From the NCBI RefSeq assembly GCF_001540865.1, contig NC_033622.1:16786060-16850059 (forward strand): DNA of 64,000 bases, given 5' to 3'. The translations under genes and the position numbers were made by a program. The notes below the pieces were generated by a model that saw only the letters and a list, made by a program, of their open reading frames with translations, had not been told where the DNA came from and made no database searches. Source of the stretch: Ananas comosus. Its lineage: Eukaryota > Streptophyta > Magnoliopsida > Poales > Bromeliaceae. Below are positions 12,091 to 22,683 of the stretch, piece after piece. Within the stretch, counting starts at the first letter, position 1, and each line of letters starts with the position of its first letter.

Positions 12091-12609
12091 GGTAGTGTTG
12101 GTCCGATTACACTCACACGCTAACAAACACCAAAAACCTACCGCTCCTGAATCTGGGTCTTGATAAAAATACATTTTTGAGCATGCTCCCCGAACGAGTG
12201 GAATAAATGGCTAGTCTCTTTTGTGCGCGGATATATAGTGATTTTTTATTTCTTTCTTTCTTTCCTTTTTTTTTTTTTTTTTTTCCGAGGTATGTAGTAA
12301 TTTGTCTTATTTTTACCCTCGTAATTTTCTCGCAGGAGGAAAAGGCTATTTTCTCTCAACTACATTGGCGGGGGACCATGTCAAAATGTACCTTCTGATT
12401 TCATGTCAAAAAATTCATGTTGCTATAGCCAAAGCTCTGATTTGCAAACTATTTTACTACTGCATCTTGAAGTAGAGTAGCTCTTCCAACATTCATGCCA
12501 AAAATGGGCTTCAATATGAACCCAGCTATAGCTTCCAGTATATAGCTAGAATCAATTGCGGACTAGGGAGTAGGGAGTAGGGACCACAACGCTACATGGA
12601 TGCATTTTT

Positions 12610-12612
<3 letters not shown>

Positions 12613-12664
<52 letters not shown>
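12613..12664. repeat. (TA)n microsatellite
   Basis: An uninterrupted run of about 25 TA units. Confidence 0.9.
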
Positions 12665-12668
<4 letters not shown>

Positions 12669-13276
12669 CTGCATAAACAGGAGCATTACACTGTCACTGG
12701 ATTCCCATTAAAGTCGAGCCATTAAGAACAAAAAGGGCTGACGGTGGTCGGTGCGATGAGTACAGCACGTGATCTCATCCACTGATTAAGCCCGAGAAGA
12801 CTAACTAAGGTCACAGTGTTTTTGCCTTGGAAACTAAAGCTTTTACTAATCAGAGTCGACTAAAACTTGGGATAAAATATGAGGGATATCTCCGAGGTTT
12901 CACAAAGTCAGAACATAGATGAGAACAATGCAGTGATCAACCAAATTCAAATTCGGCACAAGAGAGCTCATGAATTCAACTCATTGATTGGTTAGACCTC
13001 TAAGACTTATTGCTCGTGGCATTTCTACAGCCGAATCCTTAACAGATAGTATATCTGGCAGTCATGTTTTGAACAGAATGAACCGACACATATGGTATCA
13101 GAGATTTGGTTATTTTCTACCCGCAAAGTTTGACTTGTAGGTCTAAGTCTCACTTTCATTTCCTCAGATATGAAAGCAGAATTGTTGAGCACATTTAGAT
13201 AATCATATCACTATAGAGCCAAATATGTCCTTGCAGAGAAACAGGGAAAAAAATATTAATTGTTGATCAAGACAAA

Positions 13277-13440
13277 AGGATAATGATAGCATCATGAATT
13301 TCCCGCACTAGGTGTGTAGCTTCCGCAATATGTAGTGTGTGAACAAAGAGTGTTAAAAGGATAATGATAGTATCATGAATTTCCCGCACTAGGCGTGTAG
13401 CTTCTCCCACAATATGTTGTGTCAAAACAGAGTGTTAAAA
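13277..13440. repeat. Tandem duplication of about 80 bp
   Basis: Two adjacent copies start at AGGATAATGATAG (13277 and about 13357). Both contain ATCATGAATTTCCCGCACTAG and end in GAGTGTTAAAAGG. They differ by a few substitutions and small indels, so the duplication is not very recent. Confidence 0.8.
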
Positions 13441-13908
13441 GGTAAGTGGCGAACAGCATTTTTATCTGATGAAAATCCGATAAAGAAAAACAAATAACTC
13501 ATCCAGCCAAACCTACTCGTTTTAGTATGTAAGAAAAAGGAAAGGCATCAAGATTCCCAGCCTAAAAATGAGTCTCGTGTGTAATGAAGAACATCGAAAT
13601 AAGTCTTACCAACCCGCTACTCTGTGCCGTCCACGCCAGCTTCAACTTTAACCCCCTTGCGCTCAGCAAAAAAAAAAAGGGACCAGTCACCCTATACTAT
13701 CATACCACCTGCACAAAATGGAAAAAGAAAAGGTGAGAGATTGATTTCAGAGTGGTCCAAAGCTTGATTGTAAAACCTAGAAAATAGATCATTGATATTT
13801 AAAATGAGATAAATAGCACAAAGCATCCTCAACCTTTTAGTATAAGTTTCAGTTTGGTCCCCGGTCTTTCAATTGTTACAATCAGGCTTACCATTGTGTT
13901 TGTTGCAG

Positions 13909-14010
13909 GCATGCTCCTGCTGTTCGAGTCACAGAAATAGGACACAAATATCTATGCAATTGTCATCTGCCTACACGAGCAACTTCTCAACTCATTTGTC
14001 GATCATGCAG
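13909..14010 (+). other. Possible isolated exon of unknown gene
   Basis: A 102-bp stretch with a good acceptor before it (TTGTTGCAG) and a good donor after it (CATGCAG|GTAATC). Two of three frames are open. The Cys-rich reading HKYLCNCHLPTRATSQLIC looks protein-like but I do not recognise it. No neighbouring exons are evident, so it may be a fragment or chance. Confidence 0.2.
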
Positions 14011-17000
14011 GTAATCCTTTGAATTTTAACTGACAACATGTAGTAAAAAAATATAAGATTGCAAAAAGGTCCAAAGGAAAGGTACCCAATTGTTATACAT
14101 GAGAGTTTTGGGGGACCTAATTGGGACCGCACTAAAATGTTGGGGATCCTCCGTGCAATTTGGCCATAATATGTAGATACCTCTCAAAACCACCATAAAG
14201 CAACTCACGATTAAATAAAGTCAAGCCAATAAGTTGTTACAGTGCTTGAGTACTGCAGTGTCATGCTGCAAGATACTAGACAAGGTGCCTCATATTCAAG
14301 TTTAGAAATCTGAGAATTAATACGCCCAACTCAAGGGCTTTTACCAAATATACTCTAACTATCTATGTTGTATGCAAATTATGGTATTCAGCAAGTTGGC
14401 ATCTGCTATAGTCTCGCCAAATAGCTAGAAGTCATTAACCAGTAATTAGCTTCTTAAGAAGATTGCGAATTAGTTTTCGGTAGTTGTCGGAGGGCTCTTT
14501 ACCAAATAGATATTTATCACCAGTAAAAGGAAAGTCACTAAGAGGGCCGCCTCAATGGGAACTACAAAATAAGAGAAACCACTCAAATGTAACAGAATTA
14601 AAGCTTCAATAAGCATCCCATTTGACATATGCTGCAAAAAAAAAAAAGAAAAAGAAAAAAGAAGCATATAAAGCATATGGATGAGGCACTTTCATAATAC
14701 AAAGGATAGAAATAGCATGATTTAGAAATATATCAAACATAGAAGGCAAGTCACCAATCTGTGATTGAAGTTCAGAATAATCATGAATCATCTTTCATCT
14801 TGCAGCTCCATCTGTAGCACAATGCAGCATGACACAGGATATATCTACCTGGGGTAGTGCATTATGAGGCATAGTTACAAAAGGCCATCTGGATGCTAAT
14901 CTTGACATATTTAAAATTGTTCTGTACTAGGAACAACTTTCTCTGTACTGAAATGATATGATTAATAATGATCCATCAGAGTCGAAGAGATGCAAAGACA
15001 TCATGCCACATTTTAACACTACATTAAAAAAAAAAATCTAAAGGTATAGCAGTAAATGAAAATCACCAAAATATTGAAAAACCAAATGGGATTACAAAGA
15101 ATACTAAATGTAAAATCATTTGGTGTTAGATAACACTAAATCTTGATAAACATGAAATCTATCTGCCCACAACTATTACAGCCAATCAGTATAAAGATGA
15201 GGAAAACTTTCAGATCACAAATTTTATGAGAAATTGGAAGTAGAACCCCATGATCGCATTTCTCAAGAGATCCCTCTTCCTATGGAATGAACACCACCAC
15301 CACCTTAGATGCCCAAGTTTAATAAACAACTTTGCAAACATGAATTAAGATGTTCACAATATTCTATAGAGATCAGTGTAGAAGATGAGAAACACATTCA
15401 GTCAAATAAGGTATGAGGATTTGTCAAAAAAATTTCCCTCCTCACATTTCTCAGACCCTCTCCTCTAGTTTGACACAATAACCAACCTCTTCATCAACAC
15501 ACGTGCATGTTCTAGAACATTCATAAGCACACATTATGTTTGTAGCTCAAGGAACCAGTACAGCAACAGCGGCGTTTTCAGTCGTTGAATTGTCCATGCA
15601 GGCATATGTTAGATCTGATATAAACATGTCTCGATGTCTACACGCAAAACCACTAAATTGCTAATGAGATCACGGCCAAGAGTTTCCACATTAGAACCAA
15701 TTTGCTAGGGTTTGGTCATAACCTAACATGTGCCGTGATTCTTCGAGCAGCGATGCCTCCGATTAAGTATGTTTCCTTTACTCGTACTCCTATATTACGA
15801 TTAACAAAGGAAATTAAATCTCAATTAATCCAAAAGCACTCTTATAGTGAAATTGGTCATATATTTATGAGACCGAAAATCCTAAAGTTCTAATACAATA
15901 AGGCAAAAGATAATAATAGAAAGTAAATAAGAATCCTAATACTAAGCAAAAACGTAATCCCAATACTAATTGTAACATGATTCAAGAAGAAAAAAGAAAA
16001 ACATGAAGGAGAAGAAGGATGTGATATATTTATATCAGCATTGGTATTATATAATATAGCAGTTTATAAAACCCCACTCATGCTCAAAGTCCTCCCTTTC
16101 ATCTCAGATTTATCCTCATGAAAGAAAAACTGATTAGACTTTGTTGCAAACCATATAGTATTTCAGTTCAGTTGCCGCTTTAATGTAGTTGTATATTGTT
16201 ATATTAACCCTCACAGCTGGATTCCATGTCTATACACCTACGCAACTTGAGATGATGCATGGCAATAACACAGGGACACTATTTGACGAATTTTGCCCTT
16301 CTAATCTACAAGGTTGAAGATTGGAGGCCATAATTTCACATACTAATGCCACCCGGAATATTCCAGAATATCCTTATATATCAGCCGTCATCTCTATCGA
16401 AGATGACACCAAGGTGATTGAATTTGCAAGGCATGCTAAGATGCCAATATCTAGCAGCCTAATGCAAGCTGCAAAGAGCGGTATGCATGATAAAATAAAG
16501 ATCTGAGAACTAGGGGAAAAAAATCTTATGTACTCTACCAAGAATAAATAAGTAAAAATTCCTGTGTACACGAGTAAATAGAAAAGAGGATGTTATAGCT
16601 TTTTAGCCTAAATGGTAGAAAGTGGTGCATATAACAATAGCTGATGAGAGATGAATTTAAGTTGTCGGTAAGGCTAGAAATAGATTTGAGGAAGAGATAA
16701 CGGCTCAAATACATTACTACTATTCCAGATCTCAAGTTCATAGTTAATAACAAAATAATTAAATATGAAACGCCATACTTTACAACTATCTCATAGTTGT
16801 ACAAGAGTGAAATTTGTACGAACATTCAAATTTTAACATAAATTCAAGATAGTAAGCCTAAAACCTCATGCCCAAAACAAAAAAAAAAAAGGAAAGTTGA
16901 AAGTCAACTTAAATTGCTATAAACCACGAACCATACTCACGTCTGATCTTTAGTCTTTATTGTGTAAGAAGTTATAGAATAGATAACAATAATACTTATA

Positions 17001-17800
17001 GTCCTGACAATGGTAGATAAGTAGTTATAGGATAAATAACACTTTTTGCACTAATTTTTGGCCCAAAGAACTCATCTTCAACCTCTTTGAAGATTTGGCT
17101 CATAAATCCTTAACCTAGGAAGTGCAACGAGTGTGTCTAGGACCTATGGTTTGCATTTCACAACATCGGGCAAAATCTCACAAAACCAGCCAAACTTGAT
17201 CCAAGGTCTCCAAACAAGGATATTAGATCATTGCATTCACAGCTCCTGTAACGACACCAAGAAGATAGAGCAGGCTAGAAGATTGTGGTGTATGCCAAGC
17301 TCAGGGCAATAACGCTCAGCACAGCCCTGCGGCATGTGCCAGCCCCAAACAGGATGAGGGATTCTATCTCTAGGGTTGAAAGAAATCCCAAAAAGGTAAT
17401 GTCTTTTGGGGACAATTAAGTGATCTCTGCGGCTAATTTGACCGGATGGAATTCATCATAGATTTGTAGAGAAGATAGTGCCAAAAGAATCTAGCCCGTA
17501 ATTTATACATGATTGACCCGAACTTCCTATAGGATGATGAGTGCTAGGGATTTATAGTTTTCTTCCAATAACTCATAGAATAATCGAGGGGGAAAAAAGG
17601 AACCAGAAAAAGTACTAATGCCATCATCATCATAATCATCAGCATCATCATGTTCAAGGATTCAGGATTGATAAAACAAGTAAACAAATCAGAATGGACG
17701 GAGGGCAAACAAAATGTCAAAAACCGAGGCGATTCGAATCTAATCGACTCTTGGAGCAGCTCAAGAAATCGGAAGGAGGGTTAAAAGGGGCGCGCGCTAG
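14011..17800. other. Non-coding stretch, probably 3' introns of the GNA1 transcript plus repeats
   Basis: No coding exon is convincing in either strand. GNA1 (minus strand) has a clean donor 54 bases after its stop codon (17805-17801), so its transcript probably continues by splicing into this region. Otherwise the sequence is AT-rich with short poly-A runs. Confidence 0.4.
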
Positions 17801-17806
17801 CTTACC
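17801..17806 (-). other. Splice donor in the GNA1 3' UTR
   Basis: On the minus strand, after the stop codon, the sequence reads TCTTTTG|GTAAGCTAG. This is a strong plant donor and suggests a 3'-UTR intron. An intron whose donor is 54 nt past the stop, near the 50-55 nt threshold, could make the mRNA a nonsense-mediated decay target. Confidence 0.5.
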
Positions 17807-17860
17807 AAAAGAGGAATCTGAAGGAGAGGAAACCCTAGATCTAAGGGTGGGGGGGCGGCG

Positions 17861-18349
17861 TCAGAAGTAGAGCGCCATCTGGACGTCCTTCTCGACGAAT
17901 CCGCACTCGACGTAGAAGGACCTGAGGTCGGGGTTGCAGCCGAGGATAACCTTGTAGCAGCCGATCGCCCTGGCGTGGTCGGCCAGGCGGCGGATCACGC
18001 GCTGGCCCAGCCTGCGGCCTCGCGCCGCCTTGTCGACCACCACGTCCTCGATGTGCCCGACCTTGCCGCAGCCGCGGATGAACTTCTTCTCCACGAAGAC
18101 GCTCCCCGTGGCGACGATGCGCCCGGACCGGGGGTCCTCGGCGACGAGCACGAGGTGGTCGTCGCCGAGCGCGGCGAGGTCGGCGAACCGGGCGCCGAAG
18201 TCGGCCTCGGTGAGCTCGGGGCACGAGCTCAGCTGGCCGAGGAGCTCCACGAAGCCCTTGGCGTGGTCGCCCATCTCCAGGCGCCGGATCGGGACGGGGA
18301 CCCCCTCCCCCTCCCCCTCCCCTCTCTCCTCCGCCCTCCTCGTCGCCAT
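17861..18349 (-). CDS. GNA1: Glucosamine-6-phosphate N-acetyltransferase (GNAT family)
   Basis: Single-exon gene of 162 residues. It transfers acetyl from acetyl-CoA to glucosamine-6-phosphate, giving GlcNAc-6-phosphate on the way to UDP-GlcNAc for glycoprotein and GPI synthesis. Visible family blocks are IRRLEMGDHAKGFVELLGQL (21-40), ATGSVFVEKKFIRGCGKVGH (80-99), the acetyl-CoA-binding loop RGRRLGQ (110-116), GCYKVIL (130-136) and the catalytic-region FYVECGF (145-151, Tyr146). Length is close to the usual 150-165. The start is the ATG at 18349-18347. The frame runs upstream to 18691, but that part is GA-repeat and low complexity, and family proteins begin near MA.... Odd point: residue 137 is Gly where plant and yeast relatives, as I remember them, carry Asp (ILDC). 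GC-rich, as many monocot intronless genes. Confidence 0.93.
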   Translation of the reverse strand: MATRRAEERGEGEGEGVPVPIRRLEMGDHAKGFVELLGQLSSCPELTEADFGARFADLAALGDDHLVLVAEDPRSGRIVATGSVFVEKKFIRGCGKVGHIEDVVVDKAARGRRLGQRVIRRLADHARAIGCYKVILGCNPDLRSFYVECGFVEKDVQMALYF

Positions 18350-18525
18350 TTTCAAATCATCGCGCTGCGCACCTCCGCGTTCGTGATCGGGATCGGGATC
18401 AGGATCGAACGAAGGGGGAGGGGGAGGGGGACGCGCCGTGGCGTGTTTGGGGAACGCGGAGCGCGAGGCCCAGGGGGAGGCGCGGTGCGGTGGAGTGCGT
18501 TCCCGTTGGGGTCGGGGATGATTCC

Positions 18526-18527
<2 letters not shown>

Positions 18528-18556
<29 letters not shown>

Positions 18557-18626
18557 CCTCCCTCTTGTGCTCAACTTCGTTATTGCGGCGTTTTTGCTCA
18601 TGTACGGCCCAGCTCGACGCGGGCGA

Positions 18627-18658
<32 letters not shown>

Positions 18659-18659
18659 T
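18528..18659 (-). repeat. Paired (CT)n and (GA)n tracts in the GNA1 leader
   Basis: On the plus strand a (TC)n run at about 18528-18557 is followed 75 bp later by a (GA)n run at about 18633-18659. In the GNA1 transcript these are a UC run and then a GA run, which are complementary and could form a long stem if both are transcribed. Confidence 0.8.
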
Positions 18660-18675
18660 ACCCGGGGAAGGACCC

Positions 18676-18683
18676 GTTTATAA
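18676..18683 (-). promoter_or_regulatory. TATA box of GNA1
   Basis: Minus-strand TTATAAAC lies 327 bp upstream of the chosen ATG. Transcription would begin about 30 bp downstream, inside or at the edge of the CT run. A CACGTG G-box core lies farther upstream at 18705-18710. Confidence 0.5.
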
Positions 18684-19651
18684 CGGACCATACACGGCTG
18701 CGCACACGTGGCCGGATCTAATTGGCTGTTGCCTGTTGGACGTCGTATACGAGGTTAATTAAGGAAGGCTGGTGTGGCCGTCGTTTGCACGGAAAATTCT
18801 GTAGCAGTAATTATATTATTTATGTATAATTAATTTTACTAATGTAGATACCCGCGCGTTGCAGCGGGCACTTCTATAAAAGTAAATTAATATATATAAC
18901 AATTAATCAAAATGATATTGTAATTAGCTTTCATTTGTTAGAATATACAAAAAAAATTGAAAAGTACTTACAATACATCAAATGATAGTGGAAAGCCCTA
19001 CTCTATATTTCGTTAAATGGGTTTAAAGATATATTTATCATAGCAATGAGAGAATAATATAATCTACAAATACAAAGAGACTTAGAATTAACTTTCTAAT
19101 TCCCATACATTAACTCTCTTTCACCGGTAAATTCTATAAATTTAATGCCACTTCTTCGAATGTTTATAGGGCTTTCATCAATTGCCTTATATCGTCATAA
19201 ATCTTTCTCTCAGTGTATTATAGCTCTTAATGCATTGAAATCCAACAAAATAAAAAAAAGAACAAAATTAGAATAGATAAGAAATTTAGGTTTGAAATAA
19301 TTTAAATTTTAAATAGAAAATGTAAATTGACTGAAACATCATAACATAGATCATGTACTCTAATACCCATAATTAGGGGGTTATGGACTGGATTGTTACA
19401 ATATAAGAGCAGTAAATCTTTTTCTTTTTCTTTTTTTTTTGGTATTTAGGAGCAATAAAGCTCTTAAGCCTGATGAATATATATTAGATAAATCTAACAA
19501 TCAGAATATTTCAGCACCACAAATAATTTGCCTCCCTCCTAAAGTTGATTGAAAAAAGAAGATACAACTAAATTTAATAAATGAAGAGAACAAATCTGGA
19601 AACATATGAATTAGATGTCATTATTATCTGCTTTGCATGTTGAATGAGGAA

Positions 19652-20149
19652 TCAACATTCTAAGGATGGGAAGGAGTCGAAAAAGAGACATATTGCTGAA
19701 CAATCATCAACTGCTATTCCCTTCCTTTTGCACTTCCATGCGCGAATCGCGCACTCCACCAGCCGTTTCGCCGACTTGCCTCTTTTCTTTGTCGATGAAA
19801 CAATCTGCACAGCTTCTTGGTTCGAAATCACATCCCAAACCTGAGAAAAGAAAACAAAAAGGGTTAACATAAAGTAATATGGTACTCTGAATAACCAAAT
19901 TAAGTAAAGCTTAAGCTGTTAGGTAGTAGTAGCATCTTAATCCTTCATACTGCATTTGAATTTAGTTAGAGGTTCTTCAGCTTTGATAGCATGTAAAATG
20001 ACCAACAGGAAATCAGAAAACAACATATCTCACACCATATTATCAAAATACAGGAACAATATCCAACATGACAAATTATTCACTCACCTGGATCGCTTCT
20101 GTATCAACTGAAGGTGTAATTCCCAAGAAGCTTGCTATCTCAGCTAAGT
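19652..20149 (-). pseudogene. Clade-E protein phosphatase 2C terminal exon fused by splicing to a foreign exon
   Basis: The exon at 19840-19652 encodes 62 residues from VWDVISNQEAVQIVSST to the stop. This is the C-terminal exon of a plant clade-E PP2C (Mg/Mn-dependent Ser/Thr phosphatase); the metal-binding region VDDCSAICLFF is present. It begins after a good acceptor (TTTTCTCAG), where intact PP2C genes would continue from the ATDG motif. No other PP2C exon is visible nearby. Instead a 62-bp exon at 20149-20088, with good acceptor (TTTTAACAG) and donor (CAG|GTGAGT), encodes LAEIASFLGITPSVDTEAIQ and joins in phase across a 247-bp intron. I do not recognise that peptide as PP2C. The catalytic core is missing, so no phosphatase activity is expected. 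Confidence 0.6.
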
Positions 20150-21440
20150 CTGTTAAAATTAGGGGGGAAAAAATTCCACCAGCAAACCAATTACAAAAAA
20201 GTAAGCATCCATGTTTCCAAATTGCTATTTCTGAGAATCATCATGTCTACTAAGGAACTCTGCTTGCGAATGAAAAAGGGAACAAAAGCTTATGCTAGAT
20301 TCTATTATTCTCCTCGTCACGATCCAAGCTATCCCCTTGCCAATTTTGTTGGGTGAACGGTGATCTATCCCCTAGAAGCCTACCAAAAACAAATCATTAG
20401 AGTTCTCTCCTACTCAAACAACTTAGAATTTTGAAAATGGGAATCAAAATATATATTAACAATTCTATAGAAAAGGTTTGGATAGGACGAATTACCTTAG
20501 AGTTTGGAGAAGAACTTGGTAGCTAAGGGCTTCAGAGAGTCACAGCATCCATTGAAGCCTCAAAAGCAAATTAAAATAAAATACTACTAAAATTTAAAAT
20601 ATTATTAGCTTAAAAATCCTAGATAGATTGCTACATTGTCAGGTCAGACCAAACTAAAATATCAGTTACTTCTGGATACTCAGAGAAAAACTGTAAGTAC
20701 TTCAAAAATGCACAGATACAAAATAGACAAAAAAAAGTTATGTCTGAATTGAAAAAATTTTCTACGGTATATCTGAAGTCATGACCTAATAATATATTTT
20801 ACTTGAGAGAGATGACTTATATGTTTTGGTATGTTCAGGAGTAACTATCACTTTTGAAACTATCGAATGTGTTGTACAATCTAGAAACAATTATTCACCT
20901 ACACTTCAAATATCATTACAGAAGACAATAAGCATGAAACTTCATAAAATTGATCAAGCAAGTGGCCTTACATCAAGAGGAACTACAAATGTTCTTTTTT
21001 AACTTTTTCAAGTCTCTAAGGAAAAATCACTATGGTAAAAATTTGCAGTAATTAAAAATTAAGTGCTGACTGGATGAATTCTACCATAAATAATTGTTTA
21101 GTCAGCCGCATTTGTGAAATAAAATAAATACTAAGTCAGATTCAAAGAGTACAAAGGCAGCAGACAGCCTAGCGTTCTGACAAAGTTGTGACGGTCCGCA
21201 TTTACGTCAGCTTCGTATATGATCCAAGCAAATTCTAATAAAAAGAGAGATAACACATCACCCCTCAATCACAGATAAACTAATTCGCTTCTCCACCATC
21301 ACCGCTATCTCTATCATCGGCGGTTACCTCTCAGGTCCCTCCCCCTTTCGCATCCACATTAGGGTTAGGGTTACGGTTTCTAATTGGGTTTTGGATTGGG
21401 GGTTGCCGCAGGGATCAAGCAAAGCATCTGAGGGCCGTCC

Positions 21441-21638
21441 ATGGTGAGTGGGGTATTGATAGGGATCATGGGCGGGTTCATGTACGCGTACCAGAACCCG
21501 GTGGGTCGGCTCATGGGCTTCTTCTCCAACGATGCCGAGGTCACCCGCTACCGGAAGAAGTATAGCGCCCCGTCGCCGCCGCCGCCGCCAACGCCTATAA
21601 TTTTCTCAATTTCCTCGCGCTCTTTCGATTCGGCTTGA
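21441..21638 (+). CDS. Small single-pass membrane protein (65 aa), possibly mitochondrial
   Basis: The ATG at 21441 opens MVSGVLIGIMGGFMYAYQNP, a glycine-rich hydrophobic helix, followed by VGRLMGFFSNDAEVTRYRKK and a Pro-rich tail. A 77-bp intron with consensus ends (21335-21411, TCAG|GTCCCT ... CCGCAG|GGATC) precedes the start in the leader. The arrangement of one helix plus a charged tail resembles small accessory subunits of plant mitochondrial complex I, but I am recalling this loosely and cannot name the subunit. It lies inside the probable Helitron, opposite in strand to the other fragments, so it may be a captured copy of a gene elsewhere. The poly-Pro tail after residue 42 may be non-native. 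Confidence 0.45.
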   Translation: MVSGVLIGIMGGFMYAYQNPVGRLMGFFSNDAEVTRYRKKYSAPSPPPPPTPIIFSISSRSFDSA

Positions 21639-22253
21639 ATAAAATGTGAACTCGGCTTCTTAGATCTGGTTCATAAACCCATTCATGAATTCATCCATTA
21701 TCTAAAACATAAAGATAAGAAATAGATTCATCTAAAAAGATCTGAAGGGGAAAGAAACACCCTAAAAAAGTCACGATAACCATAGTTCAAAACAGGAATC
21801 ATATATACTCGTATTTGCAATAGCATAAGCACCCTTTTGACCAAGGAATTTAGAGAATTCGTAGAGCAACTTTATTCCAAAGTAACTTCTCCATTTTGCA
21901 TCATTAATTTTCCTCAATCCACTAACTTCCTCTAAGCTGATTCCTATCTTGTAAAGATAGATTCTTTATATTTATAGCTATCGAACCAATTATAATTCCT
22001 ACTTAATACTACGTAACGTCTAGGATTTTGCAGCTCAAGCCCCGGGGATAAGAGAGCAACAAAACCAAATTTCAATTCAACAAATTACTCGACGAAAGTA
22101 AATTACCCTATCGTTTGCTATCATCTCCAACAATTCAATAGGACTACCAAAATAACTCTATTATTGGCAAATTTTCTTAAAAAATAGGGCAAAAATTGGA
22201 AGAACAAAAGATCGATTGAAATAATATGATGAATCCAAGAGGTGAATACAAAC

Positions 22254-22683
22254 CCTAGCGTGGATGAACTCCTCAATGCGCCCGTTCGGGAATCGGGCCA
22301 GGACGCGCGGGCCCTGGCCGTGGCGGGAGATGCACTCGAAGGTGCACACCTCGTCGGCGAGATCGAAGAAGAGATCCGTCCCGTCGCCATAGATCCGGAG
22401 CAGCACCTTCTTCTTCCTCACCTCCTCCTCCTCCTCTTCCTCCTCCTCCTTCGCCGTCCCTGTCTCCTCCTCCGCTACCGCACCTGGTAAACCTCGTTCG
22501 TCATCGCCCCCTTCATCGGAATCACCTCGAGCGCCCACCGCCCCTCCTTCGCCGCCGCCGCCGCCGCCACGGCCCCTCCGGCGAACCACCGCGCAGTGAG
22601 TCCCTGCAGGAGGCGCTGATGGTGTTCTTGCCTCGGAGGATTTCGTCGAAGGAGGTCGGAGTTCTAGTGGAGGATGGAGCCAT
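22254..22683 (-). pseudogene. Broken first exon of choline/ethanolamine kinase
   Basis: Choline kinase phosphorylates choline for phosphatidylcholine synthesis. Family-typical pieces appear in order on the minus strand but in different frames. The start [19 protein letters not shown] (from 22683) is in one frame. [20 protein letters not shown] is in a second and runs into TAG at 22477-22475, where relatives have Trp after [23 protein letters not shown] and [20 protein letters not shown] then IEEFIHAR are in the third, ending at a donor (AGG|GTTTGT, 22254). The frame changes fall in CGG and GAG repeats, where slippage is easy. No downstream kinase exons (Brenner motif, choline-kinase motif) are visible. 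This is a truncated, frameshifted copy, probably captured with its leader by the Helitron. Confidence 0.75.

Larger units (their letters stand above)
9611..13908. other. Intergenic DNA downstream of the bHLH gene, no gene seen
   Basis: No supportable coding region. It holds the bHLH 3' UTR, a purine run at about 10450-10525, a GC-richer block at 10840-11060 (with CCACGTG at 10897), (TA)n runs, and a hairpin at 12067. The phrase TATGGTATCAGAG near 13089 resembles the primer-binding region of LTR retrotransposons, but no LTR pair was found. Confidence 0.45.

Noticed and set aside
13277..13440. Tandem repeats that might be a CRISPR-like array
   Set aside because: Only two diverged copies, no unique spacers, and the context is a plant nuclear genome.
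17975..18634. A 219-codon plus-strand frame over GNA1
   Set aside because: It is the antisense of the GNA1 coding region and its GA-repeat leader; composition explains its openness.
18851..18868. The GC hairpin as a transcription terminator
   Set aside because: Rho-independent terminators do not apply to plant nuclear genes; its position before TTAG-T fits a Helitron 3' end better.
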